Shown here one piece after another: positions 17,624 to 24,936 of a DNA stretch of 50,518 bases (the stretch's first letter is position 1; each line of letters opens with the position of its first letter). Both the position numbers and the translations under genes were made by a program. The notes beneath the pieces were generated by a model that made no database searches, was not told where the DNA came from, and saw only the letters and a list, made by a program, of their open reading frames with translations. The stretch is from a virus, in IMG/VR virus record IMGVR_UViG_3300044675_002404, positions 1-50,518 of that record; one strand, 5' to 3'.

Positions 17624-17935
17624 CTACCAAAGTACCTTTCTAGCCCAGTGGTTTGCACTGAACACATCATCCTTGGTGGGCTGACCGCTTTTATTTTTGA
17701 TGCCTGCTGATCGCGCAAGGTAGTTCTTACGGCGCTCAGGGTCTTTGTGTTGTGTGAAGTCTTCCATCCCTCGAAGTCCAAAGCGAACAAGCTTCACTTC
17801 ATCGCCTTTCTTGGCGAGAACGACCTTCTTTTGCTTTGCACCAGCAGGGGCATTCTTTGGCTTGTTGAAGCCATCAAACTCTTGTCCTCGATAGACGAGC
17901 TTGCCACCTTCGCGTTTTATGTCCTTCGCCTTCAT
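17624..17935 (-). CDS. Conserved basic phage protein, unknown
   Basis: 103 residues, strongly basic. C-terminal half has V-R-F-G-L-R-G-M-E-D-F, then K-D-P-E-R-R-K-N-Y-L-A-R-S-A-G-I and S-A-N-H-W-A-R-K-V-L-W, a block I recognise as recurrent in phage and virus proteins but without a known role. Starts in an ATGA overlap with the micro-gene at 17932-18099. Perhaps nucleic-acid binding given its charge. Confidence 0.6.
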   Translation of the reverse strand: MKAKDIKREGGKLVYRGQEFDGFNKPKNAPAGAKQKKVVLAKKGDEVKLVRFGLRGMEDFTQHKDPERRKNYLARSAGIKNKSGQPTKDDVFSANHWARKVLW

Positions 17936-18099
17936 GCGGCCTCTTTAAACAGTTTGATGGTGATCTCGTCCTGCACGGAAACCTCGTCGTCAGTTGGCTT
18001 CTTTGGCTTTGGCTCGTCTACGACCACCTCGTACCCCAGCTCCAGCAGCTTCTCGTCGTAGACCACTATCCTGCCCGTGCGCTTGTTTCTCATGAACAT
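17932..18099 (-). CDS. Short protein (55 aa), duplicated at the start of the glycosyltransferase
   Basis: 55 residues starting M-F-M-R-N-K-R-T-G-R and containing V-Y-D-E-K-L-L-E-L-G-Y-E-V, then a Pro/Lys linker and an acidic end. GGGAG lies 6 nt before ATG 18099, and the stop overlaps the next start (ATGA). The first ~30 residues match the N-terminus of the glycosyltransferase just upstream (R-N-x-x-T ... Y-D-x-x-L-L-E-L-G-Y). The glycosyltransferase frame runs 110 nt into this gene in another frame. Likely a small head or neck accessory protein. Confidence 0.65.
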   Translation of the reverse strand: MFMRNKRTGRIVVYDEKLLELGYEVVVDEPKPKKPTDDEVSVQDEITIKLFKEAA

Positions 18100-19024
18100 G
18101 TGATTCTCCCAACTGGAATACTGATTCTGGCTTGATTGACTGCAAAGACTCGCAGTTTTTTACGCATCGCTCGTCCCAGCCGTGGTCTCTTCGCCAATAA
18201 CACCCTGTGCATGGCATGTCAGAGCTTATCCCAACAACAGATTCTCCGCAATCAAAAACAAAGTCTCTTGTGGTTGGGCCAAGGACAGCAACTGTCGGTG
18301 TGCCAAGCAATCCGCCAATGTGCGCCATGCCACTGTCGTTGCCGTACATGACGGTGGCGCTGCCGATCAGTTCAAGGATCTCTGAGGCTGGCCGATTCCA
18401 GTAAAGCCGAGATGATGGGATCTTTTCAAGAGACTCTCGATCTCTACCTGAGCCTATGGTTACGACTACGTACCCTGCATCTGTTAACAGATTAGACAGA
18501 TCTGTCCATCTGTCGGCGTTCCAAGAGCGCACCGACCAAGCACCTGTAGGTACAAGAACGGCCAGCTTCCCAGCCTTGGCGTACTTGGTTACCATCTCTG
18601 GCCTCTTGGCTGTGCAGTTTGGAATCTCGTAGTAACGGCGCAGGTTCTGGACGTACCAGTTTGGTCTTGAACTGAAGCTCTTGTCCCTACCGGCTCGTAG
18701 CTGGCCTTGGTAATCAAGGTTTGCATCTGCTGAGAAATCTGTCTCTGGGCAAATGCTGACATTGGGGTGCGAAACAGCGGAGAGCCAATCGCCATGCCTC
18801 GTGTGAAGCGTAACGTTGAACCCTTGATCTGCTATTCCGCAAGCCGCATACATTCCACAGACAGCGTCCCCAATCCCCAACGCAGAGACATAGAACGTAA
18901 CGTCTTTCGTCCGCTTCGGCGGATCTTGCGGATCATCCTCATACTCTGCGTAGTATCCAAGCTCAAGCAGGGATCTATCGTAAGCATGAAGCTTGCTGGT
19001 TTGTGTATTGCGGATGTATAGCAT
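17990..19024 (-). CDS. Glycosyltransferase family 9-like, fused to a duplicated small-protein N-terminus
   Basis: 344 residues from ATG 19024. Residues 1-40 copy the small protein at 17932-18099. The rest has GT9/heptosyltransferase features: A-L-G-I-G-D-A-V near residue 45, V-P-T-G-A-W-S-V-R-S-W near 160, then G-N-D-S-G-M-A-H-I-G and G-T-P-T-V-A-V-L-G-P-T. These bind the sugar nucleotide in ADP-heptose:LPS transferases. The last ~36 residues (after about D-S-G-L) overlap the next gene and look like out-of-frame translation. No Shine-Dalgarno precedes ATG 19024 and a terminator sits just upstream, so expression should be low. May modify LPS or virion proteins. Confidence 0.75.
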   Translation of the reverse strand: MLYIRNTQTSKLHAYDRSLLELGYYAEYEDDPQDPPKRTKDVTFYVSALGIGDAVCGMYAACGIADQGFNVTLHTRHGDWLSAVSHPNVSICPETDFSADANLDYQGQLRAGRDKSFSSRPNWYVQNLRRYYEIPNCTAKRPEMVTKYAKAGKLAVLVPTGAWSVRSWNADRWTDLSNLLTDAGYVVVTIGSGRDRESLEKIPSSRLYWNRPASEILELIGSATVMYGNDSGMAHIGGLLGTPTVAVLGPTTRDFVFDCGESVVGISSDMPCTGCYWRRDHGWDERCVKNCESLQSIKPESVFQLGESHVHEKQAHGQDSGLRREAAGAGVRGGRRRAKAKEAN

Positions 19025-19052
19025 AAAAAGGGAGGAGGCCGAAGCCTCCCCC
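19025..19052 (-). terminator. Rho-independent terminator after the coat gene
   Basis: Read leftward: a G/C stem GGAGGC / GCCTCC closed by a UUCG tetraloop, extended by GGG/CCC with one bulged T, followed at once by five Ts. It begins 18 nt after the coat-protein stop and ends at the ATG of the glycosyltransferase. It would limit transcription into the glycosyltransferase, adaptor and tail genes, giving most transcript for coat protein. Confidence 0.85.
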
Positions 19053-19069
19053 AATTCCTCGGCAACTGC

Positions 19070-20068
19070 TTAGGCTTTGGAAACCAGTGCATTGACCAAA
19101 GCTTCGGGCTTGGTCACTTTGTAGCCGTAGACATTCAAACCACGAACGATGTTACCGAATGTGGATTGAGCGCGGATGGTCTCGACGTTTGCCATTTGTG
19201 AAGCAAAGGAGATTGCATCGCGTGTACCGGCAAGGATGTTCCAACCACGAACGTCAGCAGCAGTACCTGTGCCACCAGTAGATGAGTCGGAACCCAAGTC
19301 AGTGGCGTAAGGCAGGTTGTTGGAGACGTACAGGGTGAAGCGGTCGATCATGCCGAGCTTACCGTTACGCAAGGGAGACTGGCTGTCGCCGGTCAAGTAC
19401 GCTTGCTTCAGGTCAGAGTTCTTAATCAAGGCGGCCATCCATGAAGGAATAACCAACCAACGACCAGTCTCAGGAACGTCTTGCTCGTCCAACACTTGGC
19501 CCATGTCCAAAATCAAGTCCAACACGTTGGTCTTGCTGATGGCGCGGGTAGCGTAGGTAGCACCCAAGTTGATGTTGCCAGAGATAACACCGGCTGTTGC
19601 ACCCTTGTTTGCTGAGGCTGCGCCTGCTTTCACACCATTCAACACATCTGCGTCGATAGTGATCTTCATTTGCTCGCTGGCATCGTTGGTGAACATGTCC
19701 ATCAACTTAACGTCGGCTTGAACGGCATCAACGTCATCCAACACCACGGAGAAGTATTGACCTTGGTCAATGTTCAACTCTAAGGGAGTAGATGTGGGGA
19801 CTTCGTTCGTCAGGTTCATACCTTTTGTGTATGAACGGATAGTGATGGTAGGGATTGAACGGATATAGACTTTATCGCCTTGACCCTTGATCTCGCCTTC
19901 CCAGTCGTTGTTGGTGATCTCTGCAAGAACGGTGCTCTTGTAGAACTTAGCTTGCAACTTGCCAGACCAAACTTCAGGGATGAACTTGGTTGTGCTGGCA
20001 GTTGAATACTGGGGATATGCTCCGCTAATAAGGGCTGCGGAACCTGCGCCTGCTATACCTAATGACAT
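19070..20068 (-). CDS. Major capsid (coat) protein
   Basis: 332 residues. N-terminus A-G-S-A-A-L, then F-I-P-E-V-W-S-G-K-L-Q-A-K-F-Y, the opening of a podovirus-type HK97-fold coat protein; later I-T-I-D-A-D-V-L-N-G, E-T-G-R-W-L-V-I-P-S-W and L-Y-V-S-N-N-L. It follows the scaffold gene by 34 nt with AAGGA 7 nt before the ATG, and is followed by a strong terminator, as expected for the most abundant product. Confidence 0.88.
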   Translation of the reverse strand: MSLGIAGAGSAALISGAYPQYSTASTTKFIPEVWSGKLQAKFYKSTVLAEITNNDWEGEIKGQGDKVYIRSIPTITIRSYTKGMNLTNEVPTSTPLELNIDQGQYFSVVLDDVDAVQADVKLMDMFTNDASEQMKITIDADVLNGVKAGAASANKGATAGVISGNINLGATYATRAISKTNVLDLILDMGQVLDEQDVPETGRWLVIPSWMAALIKNSDLKQAYLTGDSQSPLRNGKLGMIDRFTLYVSNNLPYATDLGSDSSTGGTGTAADVRGWNILAGTRDAISFASQMANVETIRAQSTFGNIVRGLNVYGYKVTKPEALVNALVSKA

Positions 20069-20102
20069 GATTTTTCCTTAAAAAAAGATTGATTTGTTTG
20101 GG

Positions 20103-20987
20103 TCATCGAATACGACCCTCGAAAGATGCTGATGCAATATCAGCTTCAATGGCACTTGCGTCTGCATCTGAAATAGTTCCTCGTCTCACCCTGTCGTAGA
20201 AAATTGTGATTTCTGCGCGAGTCCAAATCTTCTTCGCTTGCGGTGTCGAAGGAGCTTGGTTTGTTGGTGGGACAATTTGCTGTTCCATTGATGCGGCGCT
20301 TTGTGCCGCCCACGATTGTGATGTCTTCTTATACATGTTGAAGAACTTCGCAGCTCGAACTGGATCACGTTGATTTTCTGCTTTGCCGAGAAGAGCCTGT
20401 CTGGTTTCTCCTGTAAGGTCATCAACACCATCGAGCCAATTTAAAAAATTAGCGTCAGCGTTAAGGGCCTCCCAGTCGGGAACCATTTCAGTCAATGATT
20501 TAAAAAAGTTGTCCTGTACGACATGTGATTGAACAGATTTGACAGAATCAATTTCGGATCGGAGTTTTGCAATCTGTGCGTCCTTCGATGCCAGCTCTTC
20601 TCTGGCGACTCGACGGGCTACGTCAATCAAACCTTCACCGTATTGCTCGATCTCTTCTGGCTTAACCAAAAGCTCGACAGGTTTTGCGTTCTTCATATCT
20701 TCGAGTTGTTCTTCGAGAGACTGAAGGCGACCTTTTAAATCTTTATTCTCGTGTGCAAAGCGAGGAACTTCAGCGTTGTACTTCCCTTGTAAAACCTTGA
20801 ATCGGTGTTCCCAGCTTTCCTCTTGAGGAGGAGGCATGGAGTCAATAGAAGGTTGGGGAGTTGGAGGGTCTTGCGATTCAACCGGAGGTTGAGGCATTTG
20901 CTCCATCTGGCTCTGCTTCTCTATCTCTTGCAAAATTTCATCGGCTCGCTTTTCAGCGGCGATTACTGCACGTGGTAATGTAGACAT
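20103..20987 (-). CDS. Scaffolding protein
   Basis: 294 residues from ATG 20987, which has GGAG 5-6 nt upstream; an upstream TTG at 21056 keeps the frame open but lacks such a site. Acidic, Gln/Pro-rich N-terminus, long coiled coil in the middle (L-K-G-R-L-Q-S-L-E-E-Q-L-E-D), acidic Trp-rich segment, and a basic C-terminal helix ending G-R-I-R that would bind coat. Immediately upstream of the coat gene, the usual scaffold place. Confidence 0.8.
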   Translation of the reverse strand: MSTLPRAVIAAEKRADEILQEIEKQSQMEQMPQPPVESQDPPTPQPSIDSMPPPQEESWEHRFKVLQGKYNAEVPRFAHENKDLKGRLQSLEEQLEDMKNAKPVELLVKPEEIEQYGEGLIDVARRVAREELASKDAQIAKLRSEIDSVKSVQSHVVQDNFFKSLTEMVPDWEALNADANFLNWLDGVDDLTGETRQALLGKAENQRDPVRAAKFFNMYKKTSQSWAAQSAASMEQQIVPPTNQAPSTPQAKKIWTRAEITIFYDRVRRGTISDADASAIEADIASASFEGRIR

Positions 20988-21060
20988 CGTTTCTCCGTGA
21001 GCCGAGACAGTCACATTCGAGTCTTGCGGTATTCGAGTGATTTGTTCGGTGTTCAACGGT

Positions 21061-21098
21061 TGCTGGGAAGGCCAGCACCTGTTGCAGCAAAATGCTGC
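21061..21098 (-). promoter_or_regulatory. Twin hairpins in the gap before the scaffold gene
   Basis: The gap between the small gene ending at 21118 and the scaffold frame holds two adjacent perfect inverted repeats: GCAGCA/TGCTGC with an AAA loop (21084-21098) and TGCTGG/CCAGCA with a 5-nt loop (21061-21077). No T-run follows, so they are not classic terminators. They may be RNA processing or attenuation elements that set the scaffold:portal ratio. Confidence 0.5.
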
Positions 21099-21117
21099 TA
21101 GACAGTCCTAAGACTAT

Positions 21118-21351
21118 CTACCGCAACTTTCGGATAACCTCTTCGGCATCCTTTGATTTTTCTAAAAACTCACTCACAGCCTGCGCCGCTCCTTGCTGCC
21201 AACGACATAGGACTTCATCCTTTGTGCTGGCGCTGTCGCGGTATAGGTCTTGCAGTGAGGCCACCATCCATTGCTGAATGGTCTCAAACTGAGGGTTGCC
21301 CTTAAGTGAAGCAAGGGCGTTTAAAACTTGTATTGATGGCTTCTGAAGCAT
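21118..21351 (-). CDS. Small helical protein between portal and scaffold, unknown
   Basis: 77 residues, all helical, with Q-V-L-N-A-L-A-S-L-K-G-N-P-Q-F and W-x-x-A-S-L-Q-D-L-Y-R-D, ending in a charged helix. A short protein with this look is often found between portal and scaffold genes in podoviruses. Its start overlaps the stop of the preceding gene. Function unknown. Confidence 0.6.
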   Translation of the reverse strand: MLQKPSIQVLNALASLKGNPQFETIQQWMVASLQDLYRDSASTKDEVLCRWQQGAAQAVSEFLEKSKDAEEVIRKLR

Positions 21352-22331
21352 TAGATCAAGCCAGCTCGCTTAGCCTGCGCTCTCTCCATCGCTGTCAGGT
21401 TACCAGCATCAATGCGTGATTGAAGGTATCTGTTTTCAGCGCGACTCATAGCGGTACTTCCATCGCCACTGTAAACCTGCGAAGATCTTGGCCCGAGGCC
21501 GACAGGGATTTGGTTTCCTTGAAGATCGAATCGACCAACAACTCCGGGGATGGACTTACTAGTCTTGTCCCGCAAGCGAGTCATCTCATCGCCAGTATCA
21601 GTTGCAGCTTCTCTCATTCGAGCGCCACGAGAGCCGCCGGATGCGCGGACTTGTTTCTCGCGCATTTGAGCAGCAGTCTCTTTTGTTTGCGATGGCGTAG
21701 CAGGCATAGACCGAGAGGAAGACTTGGCGACAGAAGGCTTGGCTGTTTTGGCGACAGAAGGCTTGTCGGTTTTAACGGCAGCAGGCTCTTCTGTCATCGT
21801 CATGGTTGACTCAGCCTTTGGCTTTGTCAACGTATCACGGACATCCTTCATGTATGAGGGCTCTGTCGTTGTCTCTGTCTTCATCTCCACAGGCTTGGCA
21901 GTGTCAGAATCTTTTTTGCCACTGTAGTAGGTAGAGGCCATAGAGTCAGGAGACATATTTGACTCATTCTCTTTGGAGGCAGTAGATGACTTGCCTTCTC
22001 CGGAGAAGAAAGACTTGATACTGTCAGCGGCAGAGCGAAGGCGTTCCATGTTCTTTGCGCCTTCAGCCATTCGACGGTCATAGCTGCCAGGATCTACCTT
22101 GCCGGTACGAAGATCGGTATCACCAATCTCATCGTCAGAGCGAGTACGCACAGAACCACCATCAGCAAACTTGCGAACAGTAGGCATTGGCTGACTAGGC
22201 ATGTTGTGGTTGGAGACAGCAATCTTCGAGTGAAGGCTGGTCATGCCAACCTTCAACTTGGAGTGCATAGTCGAAGGGGCGGTGGGTGAGCTTGTCTTGG
22301 CGTAGCTCTTGTTTTGCCAATCAGGTTTCAT
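21351..22331 (-). CDS. Disordered Ser/Lys/Thr-rich protein with F-A-D-G-G tag
   Basis: 326 residues, low complexity: Ser, Thr, Lys, Glu and Met rich, with no folded domain visible until a short helical C-terminus (R-A-E-N-R-Y-L-Q-S-R and M-E-R-A-Q-A-K-R-A-G-L-I). Residues near 54-60 read K-F-A-D-G-G-S-V-R, the tag seen in the gp14-like protein. Contains K-P-S-V-A-K-T-A-K-P-S-V-A-K direct repeats. Shine-Dalgarno GAGGG 7 nt before ATG. Perhaps a capsid-internal or assembly protein; no function can be assigned. Confidence 0.6.
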   Translation of the reverse strand: MKPDWQNKSYAKTSSPTAPSTMHSKLKVGMTSLHSKIAVSNHNMPSQPMPTVRKFADGGSVRTRSDDEIGDTDLRTGKVDPGSYDRRMAEGAKNMERLRSAADSIKSFFSGEGKSSTASKENESNMSPDSMASTYYSGKKDSDTAKPVEMKTETTTEPSYMKDVRDTLTKPKAESTMTMTEEPAAVKTDKPSVAKTAKPSVAKSSSRSMPATPSQTKETAAQMREKQVRASGGSRGARMREAATDTGDEMTRLRDKTSKSIPGVVGRFDLQGNQIPVGLGPRSSQVYSGDGSTAMSRAENRYLQSRIDAGNLTAMERAQAKRAGLI

Positions 22332-22411
22332 TTCTTTTCCCTCAGCTTATTTACTCGTTCCATGAACTTGGCGACCAAAGCCTTGGCCTGCTCAACAATC
22401 TTGGCGATCAT
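22328..22411 (-). CDS. Micro-protein, 27 aa, basic amphipathic helix
   Basis: 27 residues (M-I-A-K-I-V-E-Q-A-K-A-L-V-A-K-F-M-E-R-V, then N-K-L-R-E-K-K). Fills exactly the space between two genes: its ATG overlaps the TGA upstream and its TGA overlaps the ATG downstream (ATGA both sides). One side hydrophobic, the other basic. The double coupling argues for translation; a role may be only to pass ribosomes on. Confidence 0.45.
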   Translation of the reverse strand: MIAKIVEQAKALVAKFMERVNKLREKK

Positions 22412-22905
22412 TTGCCACCCTTCAAGCACTTACCTGCGGCAGCGCACTTCTTTGGCATGGGGCAACCAGCGCAAGGCTTGAATGCCTTGCCGCCATTTGC
22501 CATTTTTGCTTTGCCGCCATTTGCCATCTTCATGCCGTACTCTTTGGCTTCTGACATCATGATCTTCTTGCTGGCTCCACCTTTTTTCAGGGCGGCCATT
22601 TCTTTTTTAGCGTGACCACCATTTGCCATTTTTAACATGCCTCCATTTGGAGACTCTGGCATAGCGCCGGTAGCTGGCATGGATCGAGTGGCTGGCATGG
22701 CTCGGGTAGCTGGCATATCTCGGGTAGCTGGCATTGATCGAGTGGCTGGCGCACCTCGGGTAGCGGGAGCTGGACGAGGAGCTGCCATAGCCCGAGGAGT
22801 AGTTGAAATTCGAGTGGTAAGAGGCATAGTAGCCCCTTTAACCTGACCGCCGTTGGCGTAGCCTGCGGGGATCATGCCCTTCTTGGCAACTTTTTTGGTC
22901 ATCAT
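22408..22905 (-). CDS. Repeat protein: MPATR and MANGG repeats with C-terminal Cys cluster
   Basis: 165 residues, basic. Residues about 40-82 hold six or seven copies of the hexapeptide (R/A/S/D)-M-P-A-T-R; residues about 13-140 carry four copies of (Y/M)-A-N-G-G-x-(V/A)-K. The C-terminus has C-A-G-C-P-M-P-K-K-C-A-A-A-G-K-C, a possible metal site. Coupled to the portal gene by an ATGA overlap, with AAGGAG upstream. Expressed beside the portal, but no function is known; the A-N-G-G units connect it to the A-D-G-G tags of other proteins in this block. Confidence 0.65.
   Translation of the reverse strand: MMTKKVAKKGMIPAGYANGGQVKGATMPLTTRISTTPRAMAAPRPAPATRGAPATRSMPATRDMPATRAMPATRSMPATGAMPESPNGGMLKMANGGHAKKEMAALKKGGASKKIMMSEAKEYGMKMANGGKAKMANGGKAFKPCAGCPMPKKCAAAGKCLKGGK
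22664..22774 (-). repeat. 18-bp tandem coding repeats (M-P-A-T-R units)
   Basis: Read leftward, about six degenerate copies of an 18-bp unit encode (x)-M-P-A-T-R. On the plus strand they appear as alternating GTAGCTGGCATxxxTCGxG words. Third positions differ between copies, so the array is old or under protein-level selection. Copy-number change by slippage is likely. Confidence 0.75.
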
Positions 22906-24926
22906 GCTGATACTCCTTGTTGGGGTTGGACTGTATTCATAGCCGGAGGCGCTTGGTCTCCAGCGGGGTTTGTTGCCTCTGGTGCTGCAATCTGTTGTTG
23001 TGGCATTGTGGCCTGCAACTGTTGCATTGCCATCTGAATCCGTTCTTGTTTGAACTTCATCATCTCTGTCGATGGAACCAATCTGTCGGTATCCATCTGT
23101 AAGCCCATCGCTGTCTCGCGCAACAGATACGCCGCACCCTCTGGGCCAACAATCTCTAGAGCGATCTGGTTGCTGAGCACAAGATTCAAGAACTCATTAC
23201 GGCGAACTTGGATCTGTTCCTTGGCGATCAGTCCCATTGCGCCCTTGGCTACAACACGGAAGTCACCCTTGATGTATGGATCAGGGTTGTAGATCATGTT
23301 GTGAATGTAGAAGCGGTTGACAACCATGACGACAACATCGTCGATTGTGCCGACCGCCATCTTGATTCCCTTGGCGGCGTTGTCCATCAACATAGACAGA
23401 CCAGAAGCTGTGCGGCCTGCGCCACTTGCTCCAGAGCCAGAACCGTAGATGTAATTTGGGATACCTGTCACTTCGTCCGCTTGTTTGGCGAACTGGTTAT
23501 AGATGCCCATCAACTCAGCGGCCTTCATCTCAGGCATAAAGAAGCGAACACCCGGCTGCCCACCACCAGTTTTATCCGATGTGGTCTGCCAGATCTTCCA
23601 AGGATACATCTGGGTGATGTCTTCGCCATCAGCCAATCTGTCCACAGCCACTTCAACCTGAGGGCCGGAGCCGATACCCATGTTGTTTGCTAGGGCGCGA
23701 GCCGAGGCGTTGCACATGATCTGCACATCGCGCATGTTCTCAGGAAGACCCATGCCCCAGAAAGCTGAAGGAATGGTTCTCCATGAAGCGATCTCGTAGG
23801 GGCGCTCACCGAGGGGGTCTGGATTTAGAACCACCTTGATGGTGAAGTTTGCCACTTGCCAAGCATTGATCTCATAGACCTTGTTGGGTTCTACGTCCTT
23901 CATGCCCCACTGCATGAGTAGGTCGCCCATGACTGGCCCCCAGAATTCCAGTGCTTCGATCAGGTGATCGTTGTGCATTTGGGAATTCGTCTTGCCTTCG
24001 AGGTCGTCGCGCTGCTGGTCTCCGAACTCGTTGTATCGGTAGCCAGTTCTTGCGTATCGGATGATGACTTGATCTATCTCGTCGTCCGAGTATCCGGGGA
24101 CACCCTTCATGGACTCTAGAGTCTTGGCCGACAGACGGTGGCGCTGGATCAGGAATCCGTCATCCACGCCCATTGAGTTGGCGCTTGGGAAGATGTCGTA
24201 GGGAGAAACCCTTGAAACCTCACGAATCATATCGTTCACAACGATAGGCATGAAGTTTGGCCCCCACTGGAGTTGCTTCTTGCGGCGAACGCTTGGGCCT
24301 TTGAGGATGGCCGTGGGGAACGTCACGAAGTCATCAATGAAGTCCTGCATGGCAGGCTTGAACTTACCAACATCCAGTTGATCTTGGATGACCTGAGCCA
24401 TTCTCTCTGCGGTAGCCTTGGCTTCTTCCTTGACACGAATAGAAATCATGTCGTGGACTTCGTTCATCCGCTTGCGGAATGTCTCTGGGTGCAGTTGCTG
24501 CCCAGCAAGAACGTAATCTTCTGCCTCTGTCCGAACCAAGTCGATGATCGACAGACGGACTTCAGGAGGAATCTGTGGTTCCTGAGCAGGTACGAGATCG
24601 AAAGGGCGGTCTGCTTGGAGCATTACGTCCTGAATCCACGACTTGGCGGCGGCACATTTAACGTCTGTCAGCATCATGAAGATGTCTGATCCACCAGTTT
24701 CAGCTATGTCCATAGCTTTGTCTGGATCATATTCACCACGCCGCTGGCGCTCGCACTGGAGTAGGCGCTCTGTGATGTCTTGTTTAGCCATCTTCGCTTG
24801 AGTCCAGCAGGAATTAATGTGACCAGAGATGCCCATAGCGATCAGGTCGGAGTTATCCACGCCTTGTGCTTGGACGGCGCTGATGTCTGCTTCGACTGGC
24901 GCGGCTGCCTGATACACCTGTGTCAT
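22902..24926 (-). CDS. Portal protein
   Basis: 674 residues, P22-like size. N-terminal helical wing (E-R-L-L-Q-C-E-R-Q-R-R-G-E-Y-D), then V-K-C-A-A-A-K-S-W-I-Q-D-V-M-L, D-F-V-T-F-P-T-A-I-L-K-G-P, V-S-P-Y-D-I-F-P-S, and a C-terminal stretch rich in Gln/Pro. The helical stem region with Y-G-S-G-S-G-A-S-G-A-G-R-T-A-S is typical of podovirus portals. Lies directly after TerL. It forms the dodecameric DNA channel at one capsid vertex. Confidence 0.88.
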   Translation of the reverse strand: MTQVYQAAAPVEADISAVQAQGVDNSDLIAMGISGHINSCWTQAKMAKQDITERLLQCERQRRGEYDPDKAMDIAETGGSDIFMMLTDVKCAAAKSWIQDVMLQADRPFDLVPAQEPQIPPEVRLSIIDLVRTEAEDYVLAGQQLHPETFRKRMNEVHDMISIRVKEEAKATAERMAQVIQDQLDVGKFKPAMQDFIDDFVTFPTAILKGPSVRRKKQLQWGPNFMPIVVNDMIREVSRVSPYDIFPSANSMGVDDGFLIQRHRLSAKTLESMKGVPGYSDDEIDQVIIRYARTGYRYNEFGDQQRDDLEGKTNSQMHNDHLIEALEFWGPVMGDLLMQWGMKDVEPNKVYEINAWQVANFTIKVVLNPDPLGERPYEIASWRTIPSAFWGMGLPENMRDVQIMCNASARALANNMGIGSGPQVEVAVDRLADGEDITQMYPWKIWQTTSDKTGGGQPGVRFFMPEMKAAELMGIYNQFAKQADEVTGIPNYIYGSGSGASGAGRTASGLSMLMDNAAKGIKMAVGTIDDVVVMVVNRFYIHNMIYNPDPYIKGDFRVVAKGAMGLIAKEQIQVRRNEFLNLVLSNQIALEIVGPEGAAYLLRETAMGLQMDTDRLVPSTEMMKFKQERIQMAMQQLQATMPQQQIAAPEATNPAGDQAPPAMNTVQPQQGVSA

Positions 24927-24936
24927 GGTTTATTCC

